From assembly GCA_944326455.1 (NCBI GenBank), contig CALVEA010000001.1, positions 107,383 to 171,382 of the forward strand: a stretch of 64,000 bases of DNA. Reading direction: 5' to 3'. The notes under the pieces were generated by a model that saw only the letters and a list, made by a program, of their open reading frames with translations, searched no databases and was not told where the DNA came from. Below, piece after piece: positions 1-9,186 of this stretch; position 1 is the first letter of the stretch; each line of letters opens with the position of its first letter. This DNA is from Candidatus Gastranaerophilales bacterium (lineage in GTDB: Bacteria > Cyanobacteriota > Vampirovibrionia > Gastranaerophilales > Gastranaerophilaceae). A program made the translations under genes and the position numbers.

Positions 1-388
1 AACTCTGTCTCTGCCTCAATGCACTGCCTGCTTCCGCCATATTTGATTCAATCGTATTTTTTATTATTCTGTCATTTGTTGCCTTTAAACTGCTTTCAGA
101 AGGACTTTCCGGAACTGATTCAATTTTCCTTGGCGGAAAACCTACATCTTCACGTTTGGTCTCAGTTTTTTCGACAGGTTTTACTTCGGAAAAAGAAAAC
201 GGATTTCTTGATGCATTAAAAGAATTGCGAGCTATTTCCATGACGTCATTTTGTGCTGAGCTTGTATATTCATCCTGAACATCTTGAGTCAACGATTCAG
301 CACGTTCTCTTGCGCGCTTGAAAATCATTTCTTTCAAAGCTTCTGCTTCTTGTCTGCCGACTATGGAGTTGTAATTATATCCTGCCAT
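1..388 (-). CDS. hypothetical protein (3' end outside window)
   Basis: An open frame runs from an ATG at 388 leftward off the window edge, giving 129 codons without a stop. A purine-rich ribosome binding site (AGAGGACTT) lies a few bases before the ATG. The product starts MAGYNYNSIVGRQEAEALKE and is charged and rich in Glu, Ser and Asn, with no signal peptide, membrane segment or family motif that I recognise. The second half looks disordered (Ser, Pro, Glu, Lys). It may be one of the lineage-specific small proteins seen elsewhere in the window. Function unknown. Confidence 0.6.
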   Translation of the reverse strand, partial: MAGYNYNSIVGRQEAEALKEMIFKRARERAESLTQDVQDEYTSSAQNDVMEIARNSFNASRNPFSFSEVKPVEKTETKREDVGFPPRKIESVPESPSESSLKATNDRIIKNTIESNMAEAGSALRQRQS

Positions 389-687
389 AATAAGTCCTCT
401 TATATATATTAAACCTGAATTGTAAAGAAAATTGACAAATTTGTATATACTTTTTATATAATTGTTACACAATTTAACATTTCAGTTTTAAATATGCATA
501 AAATGAATACAGCTCTATAAAAGAGTTACAGCATAAACAGCAAATAGAAAGCCCGGCGCTAAACGTAAAATATTTATAAGATTATTTGTAATTTAATCAA
601 TTCTATTGTATAATGAAATTGCTATTTATATTTCGGCTAGTGTAAAATCTTAACAGGAAGGATATTACCGACCTGTTTTCTTTTTCT
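389..687. promoter_or_regulatory. AT-rich intergenic region with divergent promoter candidates
   Basis: No gene is visible in this gap. On the plus strand TTGACA at 432-437 is followed after 17 bases by TATATA at 455-460, a good sigma-70 match, but no plus-strand gene begins before 1775. On the minus strand TTGTGT plus 17 bases plus TATATA overlaps the same stretch and could serve the leftward gene that starts at 388. The region is otherwise low in complexity. Confidence 0.35.
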
Positions 688-1692
688 CTAAATTTTGGAT
701 TTTAAATCCTCAGCCGATTTTTTAGGATTAGCAGAATTGATTATAGCTCTTACTACGGCTATTCTTCCGATACCGGTTTGCAGTACGGAATCAACATTAG
801 AAAAATCTATACCGCCGATTGCAAATGCCGGTATTTTGATATTTTCACTTACCCATTTTATATATTCTAAACCCACAGATGCTCTTCCAGGTTTTGTCGG
901 GGTTGTAAAAACCGGACCTGCGCCTATATAATCAGCGCCGTCTGCCTCCGCTTTTTTTGCCTGCTCCGGAGCATGGGTTGAAACCCCGATTATTGCATTA
1001 TCTCCAAGTATTTTCCTGGCAGACTCAACATCTATATCATCCTGTCCTAAATGTACACCGTCTGCACCGCTTAAATAGGCTATATCAACTCTGTCATTTA
1101 CAATAAAAACAGCATTAAATTCATCGCATAAAAGTCTTACTTTTTTAGCAAGAGCTAGTGTTTCCGCGGCATTGCGAGTTTTCTCCCTTAACTGTACAAT
1201 ATCTACACCGCCTTGAAGTGCAGAAGCTACCGCATTTAAAAAGGCATCTTCCGTCTCAAACTTATCTGAATTAGTAACCAAATAGAGTTTTGTATCTTTT
1301 AATCTTAATTTGCTGAATTTTTCTAAAAGTTTGGTATACATAACTTTTTCAAGGGTATAAACTTTATACCTTATTTTTTCAAACTCTGCCTTCCCTGTAT
1401 ATTCAGCCAAAACCCGCAAAGACTCTTCCAAACGCTTGATATTCGCTTTAAATATCGTATCAACACCCTGTCTGGAATCCGGATTACTGATATTTATCCC
1501 GATATCATTTTCGCTGTCTCTGGAAGCAAGATTCTCACCATAATATTTATCAGATATCTTGTTAATTGAATGTCTGATACTCTTGAAGCTCTCTGAAAGA
1601 CTCTCGTCTTCTAAAATAAATCTGGCTATTTCTTCCAGAACCCTTGCCCCTTCGGATGAACGGTTAAAGTTCGCATCAATTATTCTTTGCAT
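688..1692 (-). CDS. thiE: thiamine-phosphate synthase, cyanobacterial-type with N-terminal extension
   Basis: ThiE joins HMP-pyrophosphate and the thiazole phosphate to make thiamine monophosphate in the cytosol. The C-terminal half (about residues 140-334) has the TIM-barrel features of ThiE: LYLVTNS, GGVDIVQLREK, VNDRVDIA, GVHLGQDD, GVSTHAPEQA and GAGPVFTTPTK. The first 130 residues (starting MQRIIDANFNRSSEGARVLE) are the all-helical extension found in cyanobacterial ThiE proteins, which supports a cyanobacterial relative. I chose the ATG at 1692 because GAGG precedes it and the longer upstream frame lacks a ribosome site. It stands divergent to the sigma-factor gene. No TPP riboswitch is visible upstream. 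Confidence 0.93.
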   Translation of the reverse strand: MQRIIDANFNRSSEGARVLEEIARFILEDESLSESFKSIRHSINKISDKYYGENLASRDSENDIGINISNPDSRQGVDTIFKANIKRLEESLRVLAEYTGKAEFEKIRYKVYTLEKVMYTKLLEKFSKLRLKDTKLYLVTNSDKFETEDAFLNAVASALQGGVDIVQLREKTRNAAETLALAKKVRLLCDEFNAVFIVNDRVDIAYLSGADGVHLGQDDIDVESARKILGDNAIIGVSTHAPEQAKKAEADGADYIGAGPVFTTPTKPGRASVGLEYIKWVSENIKIPAFAIGGIDFSNVDSVLQTGIGRIAVVRAIINSANPKKSAEDLKSKI

Positions 1693-1774
1693 AAGATAAA
1701 CCTCAAATATTATACCTGATTGATTATATAACAAAGGGGATACCTTTTCACAATAGGTAAATACAAAATAAATT

Positions 1775-2344
1775 ATGTCAAAAGCCATGTACAAAAAAGG
1801 AGATTTTCAGGAGTTAATCATTCTGGCGCAAAACGGGGACGTTAAAGCGCTTGAAGAGCTTATCCGCAGAACACAGAAAAACATTTACACCATGTTTTCA
1901 CATCTTACGGTAAAAAAAGAAGATATCTCCGACCTGACTCAGGAAACTTTGTTAAAAATGGCAAAATCATTACCTAAACTAAAAGAAATTAAAAATTTTA
2001 AATCCTGGCTGAATCAAATTATAACAAACACATTCTATGACTACGTAAAAAAGAATTCAAAAAATAACATGCTTGAATTTGATGAAGATAAGTTAAACGA
2101 AATAAAAGACAAACTGGGATGCGAACCCGGTCAAAAATGCTTATTCTCGGAAATCGAAAAACTTATAAAAGCCGCATTGATGACCTTACCGCAAAACCTT
2201 AGAATCACTCTCCTGCTAAGAGAATACGAGGGGTTGAGCTATCAAGACATTTCCAAAATCACAAACACAACCCTTGGCACCGTTAAATCCAGAATCTCCC
2301 GTGCAAGATTGAAATTACAAGAAGAACTTAAAGAATTTATATAA
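1775..2344 (+). CDS. ECF-type RNA polymerase sigma factor
   Basis: The 189-residue product has sigma-70 region 2 (about 20-85, with DISDLTQETLLKMAKSLPKL and the helix KNFKSWLNQIITNTFYDYVK) and region 4 (about 130-185, LPQNLRITLLLREYEGLSYQ followed by a helix-turn-helix ending GTVKSRISRARLKL). Regions 1 and 3 are absent, as in ECF factors. The next gene, 14 bases downstream, is a zinc-finger anti-sigma factor, so the two probably form a membrane stress-response switch. No clear ribosome site precedes the ATG at 1775; a second ATG at 1787 is possible. Regulon unknown. Confidence 0.9.
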   Translation: MSKAMYKKGDFQELIILAQNGDVKALEELIRRTQKNIYTMFSHLTVKKEDISDLTQETLLKMAKSLPKLKEIKNFKSWLNQIITNTFYDYVKKNSKNNMLEFDEDKLNEIKDKLGCEPGQKCLFSEIEKLIKAALMTLPQNLRITLLLREYEGLSYQDISKITNTTLGTVKSRISRARLKLQEELKEFI

Positions 2345-2358
2345 AGGAGTAAAAACAA

Positions 2359-2922
2359 ATGAAACTAACCTGCGCACAAATGGATGTACTAATCTCTTTT
2401 TACATTGACAACGACTTGAGCAAAACCCTCAAAACCAAGGTGGAAGAACATCTCGAAACCTGTCCTGCCTGCAAAGCTAAGTACGAAATCATTAAATCCA
2501 TGCTCTGCGATTTGAAAACAGCTTTCGGCAAAGAAGAAGCTATACCGGAAGAAATACGCTACTCCTCCGCATCCAATGTTCCGGCTTCCAGCCAGTACAG
2601 AGTATTCAAAAATAACCTGTCAGCTTATGTAGATAATGAATTATCAAGTGAGGAAAATGTTAAAATAAAAAAATTTACCATTAATAACAAAAAAGCCCGT
2701 AAAGACCTCGAAGATACTTATAACATCAGAAAATTAATGAACGACTCTTTTAGAAAAACAAAAGCCGATGTGAAACAGGATTTTTCAAAAAATGTTCTTA
2801 AGCAGCTTGAACTTGAAGACGAAGCTTTTCTCGGCATCCATCCGGTTATAAAAATTATTATAGGTTTTACCTTGAGTATACTGGTTTTTACCACAGTTGT
2901 TCTGTTTTCCGTTAGTGCTTGA
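2359..2922 (+). CDS. membrane-anchored anti-sigma factor with duplicated zinc-finger-like domain
   Basis: The 187-residue protein has a zf-HC2/ASD domain at residues 5-49, with a Cys at 5 and the HX3CX2C signature at 31-38, a linker, and one C-terminal membrane helix at about 164-186. Such proteins hold an ECF sigma factor at the inner membrane until released. A second segment (about 82-127) repeats the pattern of the first (SAYVDNELS resembles SFYIDNDLS) but has lost every zinc ligand. It follows the sigma gene by 14 bases, with AAAGGAG before its ATG, so the two are surely co-transcribed. Confidence 0.87.
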   Translation: MKLTCAQMDVLISFYIDNDLSKTLKTKVEEHLETCPACKAKYEIIKSMLCDLKTAFGKEEAIPEEIRYSSASNVPASSQYRVFKNNLSAYVDNELSSEENVKIKKFTINNKKARKDLEDTYNIRKLMNDSFRKTKADVKQDFSKNVLKQLELEDEAFLGIHPVIKIIIGFTLSILVFTTVVLFSVSA

Positions 2923-2932
2923 TATATAACAA

Positions 2933-2970
2933 GAGGGGCGGAGCCGTTCCGGCTCCGCCCCTCGCTTTTT
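2933..2970. terminator. GC-rich palindromic terminator, shared
   Basis: Two perfect 13-base arms (GAGGGGCGGAGCC and its complement) flank a 5-base loop and are followed by a T run on the plus strand. It sits between the convergent anti-sigma and clpB genes and can end transcription of the plus-strand operon. Confidence 0.85.
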
Positions 2971-2973
2971 GTA

Positions 2974-5574
2974 TTACACCTTATCAAAAACAAGTTCATC
3001 GTCTTTGACATCAATTTTCAAATGGTCGCCGTCAGTAAATTTCTGGGCAAGAATCAACTTAGAAAGAGGGTTTTCAACCATTTGTCTTATTACTCTCTTA
3101 AGTGGTCTTGCACCATAGACCGGATTGAATCCTCTTGTTGCAAGGAATTCCTTAGCATCATCGGTTATATCAAATGTAATATTGTGATCTTTGAGCAGGC
3201 TTCTCAAATGTTCCATCTGAATATCAACGATTGATGATAACTGCTGCAGAGTCAGAGCCTTGAAGAAGATAATCTCATCAACTCTGTTAAGGAATTCCGG
3301 TTTAAATTTTTCTCTCATTATAGTCATAACTTTTTCTTTTGTTTCGTCAAAGTTACCCTGATTAAGAGCTGAATTTAAGGAATCCTCAAGGATTATATCA
3401 CTGCCGATGTTGCTTGTCATAATAATTACGGTATTTTTGAAATCTATTGTTCTGCCTTTAGAATCAGTCAAACGTCCGTCATCAAAGATTTGCAGCATAA
3501 GATTGAATACATCCGGATGGGCTTTTTCAATCTCATCAAACAATATTACGGAGTAAGGTTTTCTTCTGACGGCTTCTGTTAACTGCCCGCCTTCTTCGTA
3601 GCCGACATATCCCGGAGGAGCTCCGACTAATCTGGAGACATTATGTTTTTCCATATATTCGGACATATCAATTCTTATGATTGCATCCTCGTCATTAAAC
3701 AGAAATTCTGCAAGAGTCTTTGCAAGTTCTGTTTTACCGACACCGGTCGGACCTAAGAAAATAAATGTACCAATCGGTCGTTTAGGGTCTTTCAATCCGG
3801 AACGAGCACGGCGGATAGCATCTGAAACCGTATCAACAGCCTCATCCTGTCCTATCAAACGGTTATGAAGCACATCTTCCATCTTAAGAAGTTTTTGCAT
3901 TTCGCTTTCGACAAGTTTGTTTACAGGGATTCCTGTCCATTTGCTGACAACTTCCGCTATATCATCGCCGTCAATTTCTTCTTTAAGAAGTTGATTTTCA
4001 CTTCTTTCTTTACCTTGCATAGATTGAAGTTTCTTTTCAAGCTCCATTAATTTGCCGTACTTAAGCTCTGCTGCGGTCTGCAAATCCGTATTTCTTTCAG
4101 CTTCCGCAATCTTGTTTTTAACCTTATCAATTTCATCTTTGATTCCGGCTTCGCCTGAAATATTCTCTTTTTCAACTTCCCATTGAGCTTTGAGTTTAGA
4201 AATTTTACCTTCCAAATCATCTATTTCGGAAGTTAATTTATCAATTTTTGCAATACATTCAGGAGAAGTTTCTTTTTTAAGAGCTTCTCTTTCGATTTCA
4301 AGCTGAATTTTCTGCCTCATCATTGTGTCAATTTCTTCCGGCATAGAATCAATTTCAATCCTTAATGCGGAAGCTGCTTCATCAATAAGGTCAATAGCCT
4401 TATCCGGCAGGAACCTGTCAGTAATATATCTGTCAGAAAGTCTGGCAGCTTGAATAAGAGCACTGTCTAAGATTCTGATTCCGTGATGGACTTCATATTT
4501 TTCTTTTAAACCTCTTAGAATTGAAATAGTATCCTCAACAGACGGCTCATCCACCATTACAGGCTGAAATCTTCTTTCAAGAGCAGGGTCTTTTTCAATA
4601 TACTTACGGTATTCATTAATAGTTGTAGCACCGATTGTTCTTAATTCACCTCTTGCAAGCATTGGTTTGAGGAGGTTTCCGGCATCCATTGAACCTTCTG
4701 TTGCTCCGGCGCCAACGACTGTATGAAGTTCATCAATAAACATAACAATCTCACCGTTTGATTCCTGGACTTCTTTGAGTACGGCTTTCAAACGTTCTTC
4801 AAACTCGCCTCTGAACTTAGCGCCTGCAACCAGTGCCCCTAAATCAAGAGAGATGAGTTTAACATCTTTCAAGCTTTCAGGGACATCGCCTCGTATAATT
4901 CTCTGGGCAAGACCTTCAACAATAGCGGTTTTACCAACGCCCGGCTCACCTATAAGAACCGGATTATTTTTTGTTCTTCTGTTAAGCACCTGAATTATTC
5001 TTCTGACCTCTTCATCACGCCCGATAACCGGGTCTAATTTACCCTTACGAGCCATTTCTGTCAGGTCGGTTGAATATTTTTCAAGAGCCTTCATATTTTC
5101 TTCTGCATTTTTTGTATCCACTTTTTTATTACCTCTTATTTTTTTCATAGCACTCAAAACAGAGTTTGTAGTTACTCCCTGTTTTCTCATCAAGTCCTGA
5201 ATAAACGAACCTTCCAGCTTTGTCATACCTAAAAGCAGGCATTCAATCCCGATGTATTCGTCTTTTAGGCTCTGTGCTTCTTGAGTTGCAATCTCCAGAA
5301 GAGAATTGGTTTCTCTCGACAAAAATACCTGCTGGGAGGAAGGCGGTGTTGAAATCGTCGGATAAGATTTAATTTTGGAGACAACTTCGTTTATAAAATG
5401 CTGATTAAGAAGCTTGAGTTCTTCTAAGTAATCCTTTGAGATTCCCTTATCCTCAATCATCGCCATAACAATATGTTCAGGCTGGACTTCCGTATTCTTG
5501 TAAAAATCTTTTTTAGCGTTTGCAGCAAATATAATTTCCTGCGAATAGTTAGTAAATTTTTCAAAATCAATCAT
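2974..5574 (-). CDS. clpB: ClpB disaggregase (Hsp100 AAA+ ATPase)
   Basis: ClpB rescues aggregated proteins together with DnaK in the cytosol. The 866-residue length matches the family. The order is: N-terminal Clp repeat domain (1-145), first AAA+ module with Walker A GEPGVGKT and Walker [10 protein letters not shown], the middle coiled coil (about 400-530, rich in Glu and Lys), and a second AAA+ module with Walker A GPTGVGKT and Walker [10 protein letters not shown], ending in the D2 small domain. The GYVGYEEGG pore loop is present. No CIRCE element (inverted GAGTGCTAA) appears upstream, so HrcA control is not evident. The gene ends against the anti-sigma terminator. Confidence 0.97.
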   Translation of the reverse strand: MIDFEKFTNYSQEIIFAANAKKDFYKNTEVQPEHIVMAMIEDKGISKDYLEELKLLNQHFINEVVSKIKSYPTISTPPSSQQVFLSRETNSLLEIATQEAQSLKDEYIGIECLLLGMTKLEGSFIQDLMRKQGVTTNSVLSAMKKIRGNKKVDTKNAEENMKALEKYSTDLTEMARKGKLDPVIGRDEEVRRIIQVLNRRTKNNPVLIGEPGVGKTAIVEGLAQRIIRGDVPESLKDVKLISLDLGALVAGAKFRGEFEERLKAVLKEVQESNGEIVMFIDELHTVVGAGATEGSMDAGNLLKPMLARGELRTIGATTINEYRKYIEKDPALERRFQPVMVDEPSVEDTISILRGLKEKYEVHHGIRILDSALIQAARLSDRYITDRFLPDKAIDLIDEAASALRIEIDSMPEEIDTMMRQKIQLEIEREALKKETSPECIAKIDKLTSEIDDLEGKISKLKAQWEVEKENISGEAGIKDEIDKVKNKIAEAERNTDLQTAAELKYGKLMELEKKLQSMQGKERSENQLLKEEIDGDDIAEVVSKWTGIPVNKLVESEMQKLLKMEDVLHNRLIGQDEAVDTVSDAIRRARSGLKDPKRPIGTFIFLGPTGVGKTELAKTLAEFLFNDEDAIIRIDMSEYMEKHNVSRLVGAPPGYVGYEEGGQLTEAVRRKPYSVILFDEIEKAHPDVFNLMLQIFDDGRLTDSKGRTIDFKNTVIIMTSNIGSDIILEDSLNSALNQGNFDETKEKVMTIMREKFKPEFLNRVDEIIFFKALTLQQLSSIVDIQMEHLRSLLKDHNITFDITDDAKEFLATRGFNPVYGARPLKRVIRQMVENPLSKLILAQKFTDGDHLKIDVKDDELVFDKV

Positions 5575-5689
5575 AGTTTAAACTCCGAGGGGTAATATTT
5601 TCTTTTGTATTTACCCTTACAATTACATTTTAATGATATTTTTGAAAAATCAACTTATTTTTAATGATTAATTAATATTTTGTTCCACC

Positions 5690-6105
5690 ACCTGACGGGT
5701 TCCGCTTCGCGGGAATGAGTTCCTGCGAAACTACCACTCCCGCACGCTTCACCCTGTCCAAAATCCGCTCCCCAATTTGGGAATGGGGAATGGCTTATTC
5801 ACTTATTAACTTATTAACTTATTCACCTAATCACTCAGTCACTTAATCACTTAGTCACTATTCACTATCTACAACCGGCACCCACCTCAATCCTCCCTCA
5901 CAAGGGAGGACTCTACTGTCCATGATAAATGACTTTGTCATGCTGAACTTGATTCAGCATCTTACCAACTTGGAGTTATACTTGTTTTCTGATAAGATCC
6001 CGAAACAAGTTCGGGATGACATTTTAGGTTATTCCCTCTTATTCACCTAATCACTCAGTCACTTAGTCACTTAGTCACTTAACTTCTATCCGCCAATCAC
6101 TACCC
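5690..6105. repeat. composite intergenic repeat region A
   Basis: This non-coding gap upstream of the histidine kinase holds two arrays of a degenerate 8-base unit of the form CACTTANT (5794-5869 and 6038-6084). Between them lie a pyrimidine-rich module with an inverted CCTCCCTCACAAGGGAGG (about 5892-5909) and a palindromic module in which TGTCATGCTGAACTTG is paired with a distant CAAGTTCGGGATGACA (about 5937-6021). The same modules recur near 12.6, 29.4, 40.7, 47.8 and 53.5 kb. No open frame is credible here. Confidence 0.8.
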
Positions 6106-6187
6106 AAAATAGGACAACCGGTTAATATCCAATATCCGTTTCAATAGTGTAGAATGAATACAATAAAGAAATCTTTAGGAGAAACTT

Positions 6188-7684
6188 TTGGAAAGTACAC
6201 AAAATTCCGCCGTTGATAACCAAGACTTAAACTCTTATTATACCAATATTTTAAGTGTTTTATTTAAGGACTGCCCTGATGGAATTGTTTTTAAGGATAA
6301 AGATTTTAAATATCTTGCAGCTAACAACGCTTTTTTAAAATTTTACAGAATAGAAAACCCTAAAGATTTGATTGGCAAAAAATGCTGTAAAACTCTTTCA
6401 AAAGATAATCTTAAGCTTGTTTCGGAAGTTAATTCCGCAGTTGAAGAAGAAAAACAGCCTATTAGCTATATTATGAATGTGGAAGCAGAAAAAGGAACTC
6501 CCAAAATTTATAATATTACAACTACACCTATTCTGGATAAATTAGAGTTTTTAGGAACAATTTCTATCGTCAAAGATGTCACACACGAAGAAAGTGTTAA
6601 AGAACGATTTGTCTTAAAACACTTTCAGCTGAAATCTCTTCTTGAAAATATTCCGATGCTTATTTATATGCAAGATAAGAATTTGAATTATATAGCAGGA
6701 ACAAAACCTTCTCTGAACTTTGTAAATGAGGGTTATGATGCCTTTTCAAATATTCATATAGATAAAACCAAAAGTAAAGTAGAGGATGACAAAGAAAACA
6801 CCTATGTGCTTGAAAATAACAAGATTTTAGTAAAAGAAAAAGAAGTTGTTGATTACAAAGGCATACCTCACTGGTATAAAATTTACAAAGTTCCGATAAA
6901 TGATTTTAATAATAATGTCACAGGAATAATCACCCTCGCGAACAACATTGACGCAGAAAAACAATTAAATACACAGAGAGAAACTTTTGTTGCATCACTG
7001 GGACATGATTTAAAAAATCCGACTATTGCACAAATCAGAGGTTTAGAGCTTCTTTTAAAAGGAGAGTTCGGAGAAATTTCACTTTCTCAGCGAGAACTTG
7101 TAGAAATGGTACTTGATTCTTGCAGGTATATGAACGGTATGCTATCCACTCTTCTTGCCACTTACCGGAATAATGAAGGTCTAACCAAGCTTAATTACAG
7201 TGAATTTTCTCTGCCGGATCTTGTTATGGAATGTGTCTCTGAAATGATTTACGTTGCTAAAGACAAAGAGGTTGGTATATCAATAGATTCAAAACTAGAA
7301 CCCGAAATTGTTAATGCGGACAGAGTTCAAATTAAAAGAGTGATTATGAATCTTTTATCCAACGGGATAAAATATGCATATAAAGACTCCATTCTAAAAC
7401 TTTCAGTTTATAAAGAAAGCAATAAAGCGTGCTTTTGTTTTGAAAATAGCAGTCCATACATACCGGAAGAAAGGCAAAAAGCTATTTTTGCGCAGTATGT
7501 AACTTATGCCGCTGCACACAAAGAACTCGGAATCGGTTTAGGCTTATATGCTTCTAAAAAAATCATAGAAGCACATAAAGGCAAAATATTTGTAAAAAGT
7601 TTTAAAGATAATAAAAACGTCTTTGGATTTAAAATTCCTTACCGATTAAGTGAAGTACCCGGCTGCAATGAAGCGTGCTTCTAA
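6188..7684 (+). CDS. soluble PAS-PAS sensor histidine kinase (orphan)
   Basis: The 498-residue protein has two PAS-like sensor domains (about 20-130 and 145-265), a dimerisation/phosphoacceptor helix with His273 in ASLGHDLKNP, and a HATPase domain with N box (MNLLSNGIKYAY) and G2 box (GIGLGLYASKKIIEAHKG). No membrane segment is seen, so it senses something in the cytosol. Translation most likely starts at TTG (6188), because AGGAG lies 7 bases upstream. No response regulator is adjacent, so its partner must be elsewhere. The 3' end overlaps the convergent phosphomutase gene by 4 bases. Confidence 0.9.
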   Translation: MESTQNSAVDNQDLNSYYTNILSVLFKDCPDGIVFKDKDFKYLAANNAFLKFYRIENPKDLIGKKCCKTLSKDNLKLVSEVNSAVEEEKQPISYIMNVEAEKGTPKIYNITTTPILDKLEFLGTISIVKDVTHEESVKERFVLKHFQLKSLLENIPMLIYMQDKNLNYIAGTKPSLNFVNEGYDAFSNIHIDKTKSKVEDDKENTYVLENNKILVKEKEVVDYKGIPHWYKIYKVPINDFNNNVTGIITLANNIDAEKQLNTQRETFVASLGHDLKNPTIAQIRGLELLLKGEFGEISLSQRELVEMVLDSCRYMNGMLSTLLATYRNNEGLTKLNYSEFSLPDLVMECVSEMIYVAKDKEVGISIDSKLEPEIVNADRVQIKRVIMNLLSNGIKYAYKDSILKLSVYKESNKACFCFENSSPYIPEERQKAIFAQYVTYAAAHKELGIGLGLYASKKIIEAHKGKIFVKSFKDNKNVFGFKIPYRLSEVPGCNEACF

Positions 7685-9156
7685 ACACTTACAGCATTCT
7701 TCTTAATAATTTCCAACAGCTCATTGACCATAAGTTCTTCATATCTTTGAGCGGTTTCTTTATTCTCGGCTTCAAATCTTAATGTGAATACAGGTTCTGT
7801 ATTGCTTTGTCTTATAAGTGCAAATCCGTTTTCAAAAACAATTCTCATTCCATCAAGAGTGATAATATCTTTGATTTTTGAACCAAAGAAATCAGGATTT
7901 TCTTTAATAACTTTTTCAAACGATTCAAGTGTTGATTTCTTTAGAGAATTAGGGCAGGAAAGCCTGACTTCACTGGAAGAATATACGGAATTAAATGGTT
8001 CCAGCATATCAGATATTTTAAAGTTAGGATTATATTTTTTCTTTTCCGCAAGGATTTCAATAATTCTGCATCCTGCATAGATTGCATCATCAAATCCGTA
8101 GTATCTGTCTTTGAAGAAAGTATGCCCGCTCATTTCTCCTGCAAGAACTGCTCCGACTTCTTTCATTTTGGATTTAATATAGCCGTGTCCGGTTTTGCAC
8201 ATGACTGCAACTCCGCCAAGTTTATCAATTGTGTCATAAAGGACTTGAGAACATTTAACCTCTGACACAATAAACGGTTTAATGCCTTTGGCATTATATT
8301 CTTTTATTATTCCTTGCGCATATATTAAAAGCAGCTTATCTCCGGTTAGAGCATTCCCTTCTGAATCTATTACTCCGATTCTATCACTGTCGCCGTCAAA
8401 AGCTATTCCTAAGTCAGCTTGATTTTCAACAACAGCTTTTTTGATATCGTGAAGAGTTTTTTCATCACTAGGGTTTGGATGATGGTGAGGGAATCTTCCG
8501 TCCGGAACGGAATAAAGTTCAATAACTTCGCATCCCAGCGCCCTATAGAGCTTAGGAGCCACTACCCCGCCGGTTGCATTTGCGCTGTCTACTACAACTT
8601 TTATACCTTCTCCGATTCTGCCGAAATTCTTCTTCATTGCTTCTATATAATCAGGAATTAAATCGTATTCCGTATACGTTCCTTTAGGTGAAGCCGGCAT
8701 TTGAAGATTATATTCTTTTTCTGTTAAATCTTTGACTTCTTTAATTTGTTCCTCATTCAGAGATTGTTTAGCATAGGTCATTTTTAATCCGTTATACTGA
8801 CTCGGATTGTGACTTGCTGTTATAATCATAGCTCCGGTTACGGGATTGTATTTGGTAATAAATGGCGGCAGACCGACAACTTCTGAATAATAGCCCAGAG
8901 GGGTCGGAGCCAAACCTAAATCAGCAACATTTGCACCAAGAGACAGTATCCCTTCTATAAGAGCTTTTGACAATGACGGTGAGTGGAGTCTGGCATCACG
9001 ACATACACTTACCCAGATATGCTCATAATCTTTGCCTGTTTTCTCTGCAAGATACTTAACAAAACCTCTCCCTGTATAATAGAAAAGTTCTTCTGTTATA
9101 TTTTCTCCGTAAATTCCTCTGATATCATTCTTTCCAAAAGCTGTTAAATCCAACAT
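7681..9156 (-). CDS. phosphomannomutase/phosphoglucomutase (AlgC/ManB type)
   Basis: The enzyme interconverts hexose 1- and 6-phosphates for nucleotide-sugar synthesis. All four alpha-D-phosphohexomutase parts are visible in the 491-residue protein: the phosphoserine loop TASHNPSQYNGLK, the metal loop DGDSDR, a sugar-binding EMSGH and the phosphate-binding RQSNTEPVFTLRFE, which is the AlgC-type variant. I chose the ATG at 9156 because AAGGAAGGG lies just upstream; the longer frame reaches into the divergent permease gene. A second hexomutase of another subfamily lies at 23.7 kb. It would feed cell-surface glycans together with kdsA and wecB. Confidence 0.92.
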   Translation of the reverse strand: MLDLTAFGKNDIRGIYGENITEELFYYTGRGFVKYLAEKTGKDYEHIWVSVCRDARLHSPSLSKALIEGILSLGANVADLGLAPTPLGYYSEVVGLPPFITKYNPVTGAMIITASHNPSQYNGLKMTYAKQSLNEEQIKEVKDLTEKEYNLQMPASPKGTYTEYDLIPDYIEAMKKNFGRIGEGIKVVVDSANATGGVVAPKLYRALGCEVIELYSVPDGRFPHHHPNPSDEKTLHDIKKAVVENQADLGIAFDGDSDRIGVIDSEGNALTGDKLLLIYAQGIIKEYNAKGIKPFIVSEVKCSQVLYDTIDKLGGVAVMCKTGHGYIKSKMKEVGAVLAGEMSGHTFFKDRYYGFDDAIYAGCRIIEILAEKKKYNPNFKISDMLEPFNSVYSSSEVRLSCPNSLKKSTLESFEKVIKENPDFFGSKIKDIITLDGMRIVFENGFALIRQSNTEPVFTLRFEAENKETAQRYEELMVNELLEIIKKNAVSV

Positions 9157-9186
9157 AAATCCCTTCCTTTTTAGTATAATAATATC

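Noticed and set aside
5575..5690. CIRCE heat-shock operator before clpB
   Set aside because: The inverted GAGTGCTAA motif is not present; control of clpB stays unknown.
5794..5869. CRISPR array
   Set aside because: The repeat unit is 8 bases, degenerate and without spacers; no cas genes are in the window.
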